This document shows, piece after piece, positions 41,980-50,982 of a stretch of 64,000 bases of DNA. The notes under the pieces were generated by a model, which was not told where the DNA came from, did not search any database, and worked only from the letters and a program-made list of their open reading frames with translations. The stretch's first letter is position 1. Every line of letters starts with the position of its first letter. Source of the DNA: Thiohalomonas sp041685045 (GTDB taxonomy: Bacteria > Pseudomonadota > Gammaproteobacteria > Thiohalomonadales > Thiohalomonadaceae); the NCBI GenBank assembly GCA_041685045.1, contig JAWLGP010000012.1, positions 62,001 to 126,000 on the forward strand. The letters run 5' to 3'. A program made the translations under genes and the position numbers.

Positions 41980-43017
41980 CTACTTTTCTTGATTCAAGGC
42001 GGCCCCGAGCAACCGGGCGGTGATGTCGACCAGGGGGATGACCCGGCCGTAGGCCATGCGGGTGGGGCCGATGACGCCAAGTACGCCGACCACCTGGTCC
42101 TGCACCGTGTAGGGCGAGGTGACCACGCTGCAGGCGTCCAACGCCTCATAACCCGATTCATTGCCGATGAAGATCTGCATCCCCTTGGCAGAAAGGGAAT
42201 GATCCAGCAGGTGCAGGATGTCCTGCTTCTTGGCGAACGCCTCGAACAGCTGACGCAGCCGCTCCATGTCGGACATCTCGGCATAGCCCATCAGATTGGT
42301 CTCGCCCGCCATCAGATAGTCGTCCTCGTCGTCCGCGGAGAAGGCCTTCTGTGCCATCTCCAGCGCCGAGCGCATCAGGCGATCCATATCCTCCCGGTCC
42401 GCCTGCATCTGCCGCAGCAGGGAGTCCCGAACCTGACGCAGGGTGCGGCCGGCGAAGTGTTCATTGATGAAGTTGGCCGCCTGGGTCAGCTCTGAACTGG
42501 TGTAGGCCCGGCCGGTATCGATGATCCGGTTTTGCACCTCCCGCTCGTTGACCACCAGGATCACCAGCACGCGATTGCCCGACAGCGGCAGGAACTCGAT
42601 CTGGCGCAACGCCACCACCTCCCTCCGCGGCAGCATCACCACCCCGGCCATGGAGGTGATCTCCGACAGCAAGGAGGAGGCGGAGGCGATGATCCGCTGG
42701 GGATCGGCATCGCGCAGAAATTGGGCCTTGAGGGTGTCGATCTCCTGCTCGGCCAGCGGATTGATGGTGAGCAGGTTGTCCACAAACAGCCGGTAGCCAC
42801 GAACCGTCGGAACCCGGCCGGCCGAGGTATGGGGCGCCTGGATCAGCCCCAGCTCCTCCAGGTCGGCCATCACGTTGCGGATGGTGGCCGGGCTGAGGTC
42901 GAGCTTGGCGTCGCGCGACAGGGTGCGCGAACCGACCGGCGCACCGTCCCGAATGTAACGCTCCACCAGCACCTTGAGCAGGTGTTGTGCACGTTCAGTC
43001 AGTTCCTGGCCGGCCAT
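41980..43017 (-). CDS. hrcA: Heat-inducible transcription repressor HrcA
   Basis: Repressor of groE/dnaK-type heat-shock genes that binds CIRCE. It has 345 residues from the ATG of MAGQELTERAQHLLKVLVER; a TTG at 43041 would add eight residues. The N-terminal winged helix contains GAPVGSRTLSRD and LSPATIRNVMADLEELGLI; the GAF-like domain includes TSAGRVPTVRGYRLFVD. It heads the grpE-dnaK-dnaJ cluster and has a CIRCE site in its own leader, so autorepression is expected. Confidence 0.97.
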   Translation of the reverse strand: MAGQELTERAQHLLKVLVERYIRDGAPVGSRTLSRDAKLDLSPATIRNVMADLEELGLIQAPHTSAGRVPTVRGYRLFVDNLLTINPLAEQEIDTLKAQFLRDADPQRIIASASSLLSEITSMAGVVMLPRREVVALRQIEFLPLSGNRVLVILVVNEREVQNRIIDTGRAYTSSELTQAANFINEHFAGRTLRQVRDSLLRQMQADREDMDRLMRSALEMAQKAFSADDEDDYLMAGETNLMGYAEMSDMERLRQLFEAFAKKQDILHLLDHSLSAKGMQIFIGNESGYEALDACSVVTSPYTVQDQVVGVLGVIGPTRMAYGRVIPLVDITARLLGAALNQEK

Positions 43018-43068
43018 AGAAGGTTCGTAATCCCGTGACAATCGGTTACCACGCAGTGGACGTCGATT

Positions 43069-43095
43069 CTAGCACTCTTAACTATAGAGTGCTAA
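43069..43095. promoter_or_regulatory. CIRCE operator (HrcA binding site)
   Basis: CTAGCACTC, nine bases, GAGTGCTAA: this matches the CIRCE consensus TTAGCACTC-N9-GAGTGCTAA in 17 of 18 arm positions with the exact spacing. It lies 52 nt before hrcA and 76 nt before the divergent nadK, so HrcA may influence both directions. TATAGT inside the spacer on the minus strand could be a -10. Confidence 0.95.
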
Positions 43096-43170
43096 GCGAT
43101 GCGCGGGTTCACGTCCCGGTTGGCGACAGGCAGGTAACGTGTTAAGTTTCGGGCATTTTTGGAGGACGCA

Positions 43171-44037
43171 ATGGCGGAAGCATTCAGCTGCATCGGCTTG
43201 ATCGGGAAGTACGGCGATCCGTCCGTCGGCACGACCCTGGAGAGCCTGCGTACCCACCTGCAGGCACGAAAGCTAAAGGTACTGCTGGATGAGTCCACGG
43301 CAGAGGTCTGGACCGAACACGACCTGACCATTGCCAGCCGTGAGCAGATCGGCAACCAGTGCGATCTCGCCATTGTGGTCGGCGGCGACGGCAGCATGCT
43401 CAATGCTGCCCGCTCCCTGGCCAGCTCACAGATCGCCCTGCTCGGCATCAATCTCGGGCGGCTCGGTTTCCTGACCGACATCTCGCCGAATCAGATGCAG
43501 GAGAAACTGGACGCGATCCTCGCAGGCGAGTATCAGGAGGAGAAACGCTTCCTGCTGCACTCGCAGATCCTGCGCGAGGGCGAACTCGTGGCCGAGAGCG
43601 AGGCCCTGAACGACGTGGTGGTGCACAAGTTCGACGTGGCCCGCATGATCGAACTGGAAACCTATGTCGACGGCAAGTTCGTCAACACTGTGCGCTCCGA
43701 CGGACTCATCGTTTCGACCCCCACCGGTTCCACCGCCTACGCCCTCTCCGGCGGCGGCCCGATCCTGTATCCGAGTCTCGATGCGGTGATCCTGGTGCCC
43801 ATCTGCCCCCACACCCTGAGCAACCGCCCGATCGTGATCCACGGCGACAGCACCATCGAGCTGGTGGTGCGCGGCGGTCAGAGCCATGCCCAGGTCACCT
43901 GTGACGGGCAGATCAACCTCGGACTGGTCTGCGGCGATCGCATCCGGATCACCAAGCGACGCCATGCGGTTCGCCTGATCCATCCGAGCGACCACGACCA
44001 TTTCCAGGTGCTGCGCGCCAAGCTGAACTGGGGTTGA
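43171..44037 (+). CDS. nadK: NAD kinase
   Basis: Phosphorylates NAD to NADP. It has 288 residues from the ATG of MAEAFSCIGLIGKYGD; GGAGG lies 5 nt upstream. Signatures are VVGGDGSMLNAARSL, GINLGRLGFLTD, EALNDVVVHK and STPTGSTAYALSGGGPI. It is divergent from hrcA and followed 45 nt later by recN, a conserved neighbourhood. Confidence 0.98.
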   Translation: MAEAFSCIGLIGKYGDPSVGTTLESLRTHLQARKLKVLLDESTAEVWTEHDLTIASREQIGNQCDLAIVVGGDGSMLNAARSLASSQIALLGINLGRLGFLTDISPNQMQEKLDAILAGEYQEEKRFLLHSQILREGELVAESEALNDVVVHKFDVARMIELETYVDGKFVNTVRSDGLIVSTPTGSTAYALSGGGPILYPSLDAVILVPICPHTLSNRPIVIHGDSTIELVVRGGQSHAQVTCDGQINLGLVCGDRIRITKRRHAVRLIHPSDHDHFQVLRAKLNWG

Positions 44038-44082
44038 CCGGTTTACCACCGTGCCGCCAAATCCCGTGACCCCGAACCTGCC

Positions 44083-45789
44083 ATGCTGAGCCACCTCCAC
44101 ATCCGCGATTTTGCCATCGTCGATGAACTCGACCTCGAGGGTTCGACCGGCATGACCGTCCTGACCGGCGAGACCGGCGCCGGCAAGTCGATCCTGCTCG
44201 ATGCCCTCGGCCTGACCCTGGGCGACCGTGCCGACACCAGCGTGGTGCGGCACGGCGCCGAGCGGGCCGAGATCGTGGCAAGCTTCGCCATCGACCGCTT
44301 GCCGGAAGTGACGAAGTGGCTGCGCGAACATGAGCTCGATGGGGAAGGCGAGTGCCTGTTGCGGCGCACCGTCAACGCCGATGGTGGCTCACGGGGCTAC
44401 ATCAACGGCCGGCCGGTAGCCGTGCAGTTGCTGCGCGAACTCGGTGAGCAACTGGTCGATATCCATGGTCAGCATGCCCATCAGTACCTGCTGCGAGCCG
44501 ATGCACAGCGGCAAACCATCGACGGTTTCGGCGGGCTGACGGCAGCGGCCGAAGCGGTTGCCGCCGCCTTTCGGGCATGGCGTGAGCTGCAGCGGGAATT
44601 CGAAGCCTTGAGCGCGGCGCGTCGCGACCGCGAAGCGCGCCTCGACCTCCTGCGTTACCAGGTCGAAGAGCTGGCGGCCCTGGAGCTGCGCGGCGACGAA
44701 CTTGCGGCGCTGGAGGAAGAGCATCAGCGTCTCGCCAATGTCACCCGCCTGCAGGAGGGCGCCCACCGTGCGGCCGCCACCCTGAACGATGAAGACGGAG
44801 AAGGTGCAGCCACCCTGCTGGAGCGCGCCGCCGCCGAACTGCGAGAACTCAGTGACTACGACAGCGCACTGGCACCCTTGGCCGAGCTGGTGGAGTCGGC
44901 GGCCATTCAGGCCAAAGAGGCCGGCAACGAGGTGCGCCACTATCTGTCCGCGCTCGACCTCGACCCGGAACGCCTGGAAGCGGTGGAACAACGCCTGGAT
45001 GCCGTCCAGGGCCTGGCCCGCAAGCACCGTTGCCGGGAGGACGAACTGCCGGAGCTGCTCGCCAAACTGCAAGAAGAGCTGGAGCAGCTCGATAGCGCCG
45101 AGACCCGTTTCGGCGACCTGGAGGCACGCATCGGTGAAGCCCGTGCGGCCTGGCAAGAGGCCGCCGACCGGCTCGGTCAGGGGCGCCGCGAAGCTGCGGA
45201 CCGTCTGTCGGCCGCGGTCACCGACAACATGGCCGAACTGGGCATGGGCGGCGGCCGCTTCGTGATCGAATGGGAGCCCACCGGGGATGAGCCATCGGCG
45301 CACGGCCGGGAGCGCGCGCTGTTTCTGGTCACCACCAATGCCGGGCAACCCCCGCGACCGTTGCAGAAGGTCGCCTCGGGGGGCGAGCTGTCCCGCATCA
45401 GCCTGGCCATCCAAGTGATCACCGCCGGGACAACCGGCATCCCGACCCTGATCTTTGACGAGGTGGACGTGGGTGTCGGTGGAGGCGTGGCAGAGATCGT
45501 CGGGCGCAAGTTACGCCAGTTGGCCGATTCCCGGCAGGTGCTCTGTGTCACCCATCAGCCGCAGGTCGCGGCACAGGGTCACCACCATCATCGCATTCGC
45601 AAGGCAAGCGCCGGCGGCCACACCCGCACCCGGGTGGACCCGCTGGACCCCGCCGAACGGGTCGACGAGATCGCCCGCATGCTCGGCGGCCTCGAGATCA
45701 CCGACCAGACGCGCTCACACGCGCGCGAAATGATCGAGCTGGCGCAGGCGGCCAAGTCCAGGAAGCGAAGCAGGAAAGTACAGGCGTAG
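44083..45789 (+). CDS. recN: DNA repair protein RecN
   Basis: SMC-like ATPase for double-strand-break repair. It has 568 residues. Walker A is LTGETGAGKSILLDALGL, followed by the QLVDIHGQHAHQYLL motif; two long helical arms span roughly residues 160-370; the signature region is KVASGGELSRISLAIQ and Walker B LIFDEVDVGVGGGVAEIVG. The usual GVSGA is GVGGG here, a conservative change. The tail is basic (KSRKRSRKVQA). Confidence 0.97.
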   Translation: MLSHLHIRDFAIVDELDLEGSTGMTVLTGETGAGKSILLDALGLTLGDRADTSVVRHGAERAEIVASFAIDRLPEVTKWLREHELDGEGECLLRRTVNADGGSRGYINGRPVAVQLLRELGEQLVDIHGQHAHQYLLRADAQRQTIDGFGGLTAAAEAVAAAFRAWRELQREFEALSAARRDREARLDLLRYQVEELAALELRGDELAALEEEHQRLANVTRLQEGAHRAAATLNDEDGEGAATLLERAAAELRELSDYDSALAPLAELVESAAIQAKEAGNEVRHYLSALDLDPERLEAVEQRLDAVQGLARKHRCREDELPELLAKLQEELEQLDSAETRFGDLEARIGEARAAWQEAADRLGQGRREAADRLSAAVTDNMAELGMGGGRFVIEWEPTGDEPSAHGRERALFLVTTNAGQPPRPLQKVASGGELSRISLAIQVITAGTTGIPTLIFDEVDVGVGGGVAEIVGRKLRQLADSRQVLCVTHQPQVAAQGHHHHRIRKASAGGHTRTRVDPLDPAERVDEIARMLGGLEITDQTRSHAREMIELAQAAKSRKRSRKVQA

Positions 45790-45816
45790 GGCGGAACGGC
45801 TCGGGGTGAAGCAGCG

Positions 45817-46245
45817 CTACTTGCGCCGACACTTCGGGCAAATGCCGTACAGGTAAAGGCTGTGATCGGTGATATCGAACCCGTGCCGTTCGGCGATGGC
45901 CTGCTGCCGGGCCTCGATGGTTTCATCGAGGAACTCCACCACCGTGCCGCACTTGACGCACAGCAGGTGGTCATGGTGCCGCCCCTGGTCGAGTTCGAAG
46001 ACGGAGTGTCCCCCTTCGAAATGGTGGCGGGCCACCAGCCCGGCCCCCTCGAACTGCGTCAGCACGCGATAGACCGTGGCAAGGCCCACATCCTCGCCGG
46101 ATTCGAGCAGCGCCTTGTAGACATCCTCGGCACTCATGTGCCGCTGGTCGCTGGCTTCCAGGATCTGCAGGATCTTGATGCGCGGCAGCGTCGCCTTGAG
46201 GCCGGCCTTTTTCAAATCGTCGGAGGTATTCGAGCGGGATGACAT
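45817..46245 (-). CDS. fur: Ferric uptake regulator Fur
   Basis: Fe(II)-dependent repressor of iron uptake genes. It has 142 residues. The winged helix includes LKKAGLKATLPRIKILQIL and AEDVYKALLESGEDVGLATVYRVL (split by Glu-rich turns); metal sites are in FELDQGRHHDHLLCVKCG. A C-terminal CPKC pair is present. It converges with recN and diverges from bamE, the standard fur-bamE arrangement. Confidence 0.98.
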   Translation of the reverse strand: MSSRSNTSDDLKKAGLKATLPRIKILQILEASDQRHMSAEDVYKALLESGEDVGLATVYRVLTQFEGAGLVARHHFEGGHSVFELDQGRHHDHLLCVKCGTVVEFLDETIEARQQAIAERHGFDITDHSLYLYGICPKCRRK

Positions 46246-46299
46246 GCGTTCAACGGCCCCTTTCGGATATCATGGCAAGATAACTTGCGAACCAAGCCA

Positions 46300-46644
46300 A
46301 TGCAAAAGATTATCATTTGTTTCGGCGCCGCCGCGCTGCTCGCCGGCTGCGCACACAAGATCCCCGTGCAACAGGGCAACATCCTGACCCAGGCCCAGGT
46401 GGAGCGGCTGAAACCGGGTATGGAGAAGCGCCAGGTGCAGTTTTTGCTCGGAACGCCGGTGCTGAATGACCCGTTCCATCAGGACCGCTGGGACTACCGC
46501 TACAGCTACAAGCCCGGCAGCGAGTCGAAATCGGCCCGGCAATATGGGCTGACGGTCTGGTTCGAGGGGGAGAGGATGCTGCGCTACGAAGTCCAGGGCG
46601 AGATCCCCGCGGAGGTCCCCCTGGTGCCGGCGAACGTCGAGTAA
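46300..46644 (+). CDS. bamE: Outer membrane assembly lipoprotein BamE
   Basis: Lipoprotein of the BAM complex for outer-membrane protein insertion. It has 114 residues from the ATG of MQKIIICFGAAALLAGC; the lipobox LLAGC puts the lipidated Cys near residue 17. The SmpA/OmlA fold has QAQVERLKPGMEKRQVQFLL, GTPVLNDPFHQDRWDYRYSY and LTVWFEGERML. It is divergent from fur. Confidence 0.97.
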   Translation: MQKIIICFGAAALLAGCAHKIPVQQGNILTQAQVERLKPGMEKRQVQFLLGTPVLNDPFHQDRWDYRYSYKPGSESKSARQYGLTVWFEGERMLRYEVQGEIPAEVPLVPANVE

Positions 46645-46674
46645 TCGGCGGCTGTCGACGCCCGCGGGGTCCTG

Positions 46675-46992
46675 CTACTCCTCCCCGCCGCCCTTCTTCA
46701 TGCTCTTGCCGTCGGCGGCGCGCTGCTTGCGCACCTCTTTGGGATCGGCAATGAGCGCCCGGTAGATCTCCACCCGGTCACGCGCCTGCAGCTTCGCGCT
46801 CAGCTTGGTGAGCTTGCCGAAGATTCCGACCTTGTTGGCGCCGAGATCGATTTCGGGGAAGCGTTGGCGAATCCCGGAGGTCTCAATCGCCTGCTCGACG
46901 GTCGCGCCCTCCTCGACCTCCACCTCCAGAATGGTCTGGGCATCCGGTAGCGCATAGGCCACCTCGACATGTAGCGTACTAGCCTTTGCCAT
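46675..46992 (-). CDS. rnfH: RnfH family ubiquitin-like protein
   Basis: Small beta-grasp protein, 105 residues from the ATG of MAKASTLHVEVAYALPDAQ. Family motifs are EGATVEQAIETSGI, NKVGIFGKL and the RVEIYRALIADPKEVRKQRA ending, then a Lys/Gly/Glu tail. The start lies inside the end of ratA (14-nt overlap), the conserved ratA-rnfH pair. It is often called RatB; its cellular role is unclear. Confidence 0.93.
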   Translation of the reverse strand: MAKASTLHVEVAYALPDAQTILEVEVEEGATVEQAIETSGIRQRFPEIDLGANKVGIFGKLTKLSAKLQARDRVEIYRALIADPKEVRKQRAADGKSMKKGGGEE

Positions 46993-47416
46993 ACACCTGC
47001 TCCGCACGTTTGACGAACGCATCCACCAGACTGTTGGCGATCTGATTGAAGATCGGCCCCATCGCCATTCCCACCAGACGGTTGGAGAACTCGAAATCGA
47101 GGTCGAGTCTCACCTTGCAGGCGTTTTCGTCCAGCTCGTCAAAGCGCCAGAAGCCCTCCAGGTGGCGAAACGGTCCCTTCTCGAGGCGCATTTCGATCAT
47201 CTTGCCAGGCTGCAGCCGGTTGCGCGTGGTGAAACTCTTGTGCAGGCTGCCATGGGCGATGTCGATGGAGGCACGGATTTCGTCCTCGCCATGACTGAGC
47301 ACGGTCGAACTCCCGCACCACGGGAGGAAATCCTGGTAGGCCTCGATATCGTTCACCAGTGCATACATTTTGGCCGCACTGTGGGGCACCAGGGCGCTCT
47401 TGTTGATGGTGGGCAT
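46979..47416 (-). CDS. ratA: RatA-type SRPBCC protein (ribosome association / coenzyme Q-binding family)
   Basis: A START/COQ10-like lipid-binding fold protein of 145 residues from the ATG of MPTINKSALVPHSAAKMYAL. Signatures are VNDIEAYQDFLPWC, KSFTTRNRLQPGKMIEMRL and the C-terminal FEFSNRLVGMAMGPIFNQIA. E. coli RatA was reported to block 70S association, but the family also resembles coenzyme Q chaperones. It is usually found next to smpB and rnfH, as here. Confidence 0.93.
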   Translation of the reverse strand: MPTINKSALVPHSAAKMYALVNDIEAYQDFLPWCGSSTVLSHGEDEIRASIDIAHGSLHKSFTTRNRLQPGKMIEMRLEKGPFRHLEGFWRFDELDENACKVRLDLDFEFSNRLVGMAMGPIFNQIANSLVDAFVKRAEQVYGKG

Positions 47417-47529
47417 AGTCTTGGATCTAATCAGCACACGAAAAGCACGGGCTCTCGAAACGACCACCCCGCGCATCGAAGTGCAGCGATTTTCCGGCCA
47501 TTCCGGCCCAGTGGCAAGGGCTTGCCAAA

Positions 47530-48915
47530 TTATATGAACAGCCTTTCCTGGATCAGTTTCAGAATCCCGGTCGCATTGAGAAGGATCACTGTAACCGCGA
47601 CGGGTGCCAGATAACGCGTCAGTACGCGCCAGAGCGCATAGACCCATCGCGCCGTGTGCAGCTCGTCCTGGCTGCTCTGCTTCGACATCACCCAAGCGGC
47701 AAATACCGCCACCAGCAGCCCCCCCAACGGCAACATCACGTTGGCCGCCACATACTCCACCAAGTCGATGAAGGCCATGCCGAACAGCGTGTAATCCGAC
47801 CACAAGTTGAGCGACAACAGTGAGGCGACGCCGAACAACCAGGCGGCCAGCCCTCCCCATGCGGTGGCTTTCACCCGGGTCATGTCATGGTTCTCAACCA
47901 GCCAGGTCACCACCGGTTCGAGCAGCGAAATGGCCGAGGTCCAAGCCGCGAACACCAGCAGAAGGAAGAACAGTGTGCCAAACAGGCTGCCGGCGTCCAT
48001 CTGCCCGAACGCGATGGGCAGCACCTTGAACACCATGCCGGAGCCGAGTTCCGGCTGCAGGCCATTGGCAAAGACGATAGGGAAAATCGCAAGCCCCGCC
48101 ACCAGCGCAACCATGGTGTCCATGGCTGCGATGGTGACCGTGGTCCGGCCAATGGAGGCGTTATGCGGCAGATACGATCCGTAAATCATGATCGCCCCCA
48201 TGCCCAGGCTGAGGCTGAAGAAGGCTTGCCCCAAGGCGGCCAGGACAGTGTCACCGCTGATCTTGGAGAAGTCCGGAGTAAACAGATACGCGAGTGCTTC
48301 GTTGAAGTGACCGGTGTTCATGGCATAGCCGACCATCGCGATCAGCAGAACGAACAGGGCCGGCATCAGAAACCGCACCGCCTGCTCCAGGCCGCTCTTC
48401 ACACCGCGCGAGACGACCACAGCCGTCATCACCATAAACAGGGTGTGCCAGGCCAGCAGACGCTCCGGGTCGGCGACGAAGTCACCGAACATCCCGGTCA
48501 CCTCGTCCGCCGTCGCCCCCACGAACATCCCACCGGCCACCCGGAACACGTAAGCCATGGTCCAGCCGGCGACCACGCTGTAGAACGAGAGGATCAGAAA
48601 GCCGGCGGCAATCCCCATCAGGCCGAGATACCGCCAATAGTGTGAGGTTTTTTCGTCCTCGGCCAGCGTACGCATGGTATTGACCGGGCTCTGGCGCCCG
48701 CGGCGTCCCAGCATCACCTCCGCGATCATCACCGGAATACCCACCGCGGCGACACACAGCACATAGATGAGCACGAACGCCCCGCCGCCGTTCTCACCGG
48801 TCACGTAGGGAAAACGCCAGATATTGCCCAAACCCACCGCCGAACCGGTGGCTGCCAGGATGAACGCGAGCTTCGACGACCACTCGCCGTGGACGGATTT
48901 GCGGTTGGCGGGCAT
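47530..48915 (-). CDS. Sodium-dependent transporter (NSS/SNF family)
   Basis: Secondary transporter of the neurotransmitter:sodium symporter family, 461 residues from the ATG of MPANRKSVHGEWSSK. Helix 1 carries the hallmark ATGSAVGLGNIWRFPYVTGE, whose unwound part binds sodium and substrate; GGGAFVLIYVLCVAAVGIPV follows. About 11-12 helices fit the LeuT fold. The substrate, probably an amino acid, cannot be read from the sequence. It lies between ratA and the divergent smpB. Confidence 0.93.
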   Translation of the reverse strand: MPANRKSVHGEWSSKLAFILAATGSAVGLGNIWRFPYVTGENGGGAFVLIYVLCVAAVGIPVMIAEVMLGRRGRQSPVNTMRTLAEDEKTSHYWRYLGLMGIAAGFLILSFYSVVAGWTMAYVFRVAGGMFVGATADEVTGMFGDFVADPERLLAWHTLFMVMTAVVVSRGVKSGLEQAVRFLMPALFVLLIAMVGYAMNTGHFNEALAYLFTPDFSKISGDTVLAALGQAFFSLSLGMGAIMIYGSYLPHNASIGRTTVTIAAMDTMVALVAGLAIFPIVFANGLQPELGSGMVFKVLPIAFGQMDAGSLFGTLFFLLLVFAAWTSAISLLEPVVTWLVENHDMTRVKATAWGGLAAWLFGVASLLSLNLWSDYTLFGMAFIDLVEYVAANVMLPLGGLLVAVFAAWVMSKQSSQDELHTARWVYALWRVLTRYLAPVAVTVILLNATGILKLIQERLFI

Positions 48916-49029
48916 GGCTCCCCCTTTTCTTGTTAGCCGCACTATTCTCGGTGAAATACCACGCCTGTCAACCAAGACCCCGGATCGCCGCTAGGACGAC
49001 ACGGCCGCCAACCTCTATAATGCGCCGCT

Positions 49030-49518
49030 ATGGCAAAGGCAAAGCAAAACGAAAAGAAAGGCGCCGGCTCCGCCACCATCGCCGTCAACCGCAAGGCCCG
49101 TCACGAGTACTTCATCGAAGACCGGATGGAAGCCGGACTGGTACTGGAGGGCTGGGAGGCCAAGAGCCTGCGCGCCGGCCGCGTGCAGCTGGTGGACAGC
49201 TACGTGATTATCAAGAGCGGTGAGGCGTGGCTGCTCGGCGCCCTGATCACCCCGCTGCCGACCGCCTCCACCCACATCCACCCGGACCCGAGCCGAACCC
49301 GCAAACTGCTGCTCCATCGCCACGAGCTCGCCCGCCTGATCGGCGCCGTCGAGCGCAAGGGCTATACCCTCATCGCCCTCTCGCTCTACTGGAAGAAGGG
49401 CCGGGCCAAGGCGGAAATCGGCCTGGCCAAGGGCAAACAGGCCCACGACAAGCGGGCCACCGAGAAGGACCGGGAGTGGAAGCGGGAGAAGGAACGCCTC
49501 ATGAAAGAGACGCGCTAG
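49030..49518 (+). CDS. smpB: SsrA-binding protein SmpB
   Basis: Partner of tmRNA in rescue of stalled ribosomes. It has 162 residues. Motifs are NRKARHEYFIEDRMEAGLVL, GWEAKSLRAGRVQL and KRATEKDREWKREKERLM at the C-terminus, the tail that enters the mRNA channel. Its RNA partner ssrA lies 2.1 kb downstream. The stop is followed at once by a palindromic repeat element. Confidence 0.98.
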   Translation: MAKAKQNEKKGAGSATIAVNRKARHEYFIEDRMEAGLVLEGWEAKSLRAGRVQLVDSYVIIKSGEAWLLGALITPLPTASTHIHPDPSRTRKLLLHRHELARLIGAVERKGYTLIALSLYWKKGRAKAEIGLAKGKQAHDKRATEKDREWKREKERLMKETR

Positions 49519-49519
49519 C

Positions 49520-49740
49520 GCACCGAACAGATAAACCGGTCGGTGCCCCAGCAAAGGAAGCCCGTAGGATGGGCAAAGCGCCGCCGCCCATCCGCCCGGT
49601 TTGGCACCGTCGCTTTACGGCGCGTGCCCATCAGCGTCGGTAGATGGGCACGCGCCGGTCAGGTTCGGGTTCCATGCAGCCGGCACAAGCGGCGCTTTGC
49701 CCATCCTACAAAGCTTCCGAGCCTTTATCTGTTCGGCGCG
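49520..49740. repeat. Second copy of the GTAGGATGGGC palindromic element
   Basis: From about 49550 the sequence follows the 34.5-kb element: GGAAGCCCGTAGGATGGGC, GGTTTGGCACC, the inner GCGCGTGCCCATC palindrome, GGCGCTTTGCCCATCCTAC and CTTTATCTGTTCGG. Here an extra outer inverted copy, CACCGAACAGATAAA at 49521, pairs with TTTATCTGTTCGG at 49724. No flanking duplication is evident. It lies between the convergent smpB and DUF1343 genes. Confidence 0.75.
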
Positions 49741-49774
49741 CCAGCGCGCCCACACCACCACCGCATCGGAGCCG

Positions 49775-50980
49775 TCAGCGGTACAGCAACACCGCCTCCC
49801 GCTCCTCTCGCCAAGCGGCCTCGTCCACGCAGGCCAAGGCCTCCAGATCGGCCGGCCCGGCCTGCGGGTCGTCCACCCACTCCCGCAGCAGAGCGCTGCC
49901 GTTGATCACGTCGATGGCGAGCCGGTCGTGGACGTATTCGTAGGGGAAATCGCGCCACAGGGGATAGTCGGGACGCAGGTGCCGCAGCGCCTTGAAGGCG
50001 AGCGCCTGAAGACGCCAAGGGCGGAAGCGCCCGTTGTCATAGGCGGCGTCTTCCACGTGGATTTGAATGCCGGCGCAGAGCCGGCCCGCGTGCTTGTGGA
50101 AGGTGGGCTCGAACCAGCACGGGCGCAGGCGGCAGCCGGCCAACCAGTCGGGGGCGAGCCGCTGCATGGTCTCCAGCAGTGCCCGCGGCTCCAGATCAGG
50201 TGCGCCGAACAGCTCCAGCGGGCGGGTAGTGCCGCGGCCCTCCGATAGGGAGGTGCCCTCCAGCATGACGGTGCCGGCGTAGCAGCGCGCCATCCAAAGG
50301 TTGGGGGCATTGGGGCTGGGGTTGACCCAGGTGCGCTCCCCCAGCGGCCAGCCGCAGCCGGGACCGCGCTCCGGGTCCCAGCCTTCCATCTCGACCACGC
50401 GGTAGTCCAGGTCGAGCCCCAGCGTTCGCTGGAACCACAGGCCCAGCTCCCCCAGGGTCAGACCATGGCGCATCGGCAGCGGGCCGGCGCCGACGAAGCT
50501 CTCCCAGCCCGGGCGCAAGGTAAGACCCTCCACCGGGCGGCCGATGGGGTTGGGCCGGTCCAGCACCCAGACCGCCTTGCCCCGGGCCGCGGCCTCCTCC
50601 ATCACGTAAAGCAGCGTGGTGATGAAGGTATAGATGCGGCACCCCAGGTCCTGCAGGTCCACCAGCAGCACGTCGAAGTGGTCCATCATGGCCGCGGTCG
50701 GCCGGCGCACCTCGCCGTAGAGGCTGAATACCGGGATGCCGTGGTCCGGGTCGAGGAAGTCGTCCGATTCCACCATGTTGTCCTGCTTGTCCCCACGCAG
50801 CCCGTGCTGGGGGCCGAAAGCGGCGCTGATGCGCAGATCGCCGAGGGCGCACAGGGCGTCCAGGCCATGGATGAGATCGGCGGTGACGGAGGCCGGATGG
50901 GCAAGCAGCGCCACCCGCTTTCCGGCCAGCGGCCGGCGCAGCGCCGGGTCCTGCAACAGGCGGTCAATTCCAAAGCGCAT
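49775..50980 (-). CDS. DUF1343 family protein (NamZ-like exo-beta-N-acetylmuramidase family)
   Basis: A 401-residue protein from the ATG of MRFGIDRLLQDPALRR. Family motifs: KRVALLAHPASVT, FGPQHGLRGDKQDNMVES, DVLLVDLQDLGCRIYTF, DRPNPIGRPVEG and PNLWMARCYAGTVMLEGTSL. Characterised DUF1343 members release terminal N-acetylmuramic acid from peptidoglycan fragments. In characterised members the motif is commonly FxPEHG; here Gln replaces Glu. No signal peptide is visible, so a cytoplasmic role in wall recycling is likely; that is inference. The downstream-reading DOMON-like gene is 2 nt upstream. Confidence 0.8.
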   Translation of the reverse strand: MRFGIDRLLQDPALRRPLAGKRVALLAHPASVTADLIHGLDALCALGDLRISAAFGPQHGLRGDKQDNMVESDDFLDPDHGIPVFSLYGEVRRPTAAMMDHFDVLLVDLQDLGCRIYTFITTLLYVMEEAAARGKAVWVLDRPNPIGRPVEGLTLRPGWESFVGAGPLPMRHGLTLGELGLWFQRTLGLDLDYRVVEMEGWDPERGPGCGWPLGERTWVNPSPNAPNLWMARCYAGTVMLEGTSLSEGRGTTRPLELFGAPDLEPRALLETMQRLAPDWLAGCRLRPCWFEPTFHKHAGRLCAGIQIHVEDAAYDNGRFRPWRLQALAFKALRHLRPDYPLWRDFPYEYVHDRLAIDVINGSALLREWVDDPQAGPADLEALACVDEAAWREEREAVLLYR

Positions 50981-50982
50981 GA

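Noticed and set aside
46285..46325. GATTATCATT near the bamE start as a possible Fur box
   Set aside because: Only about half of the 19-bp consensus is matched and it lies within the first codons of bamE.
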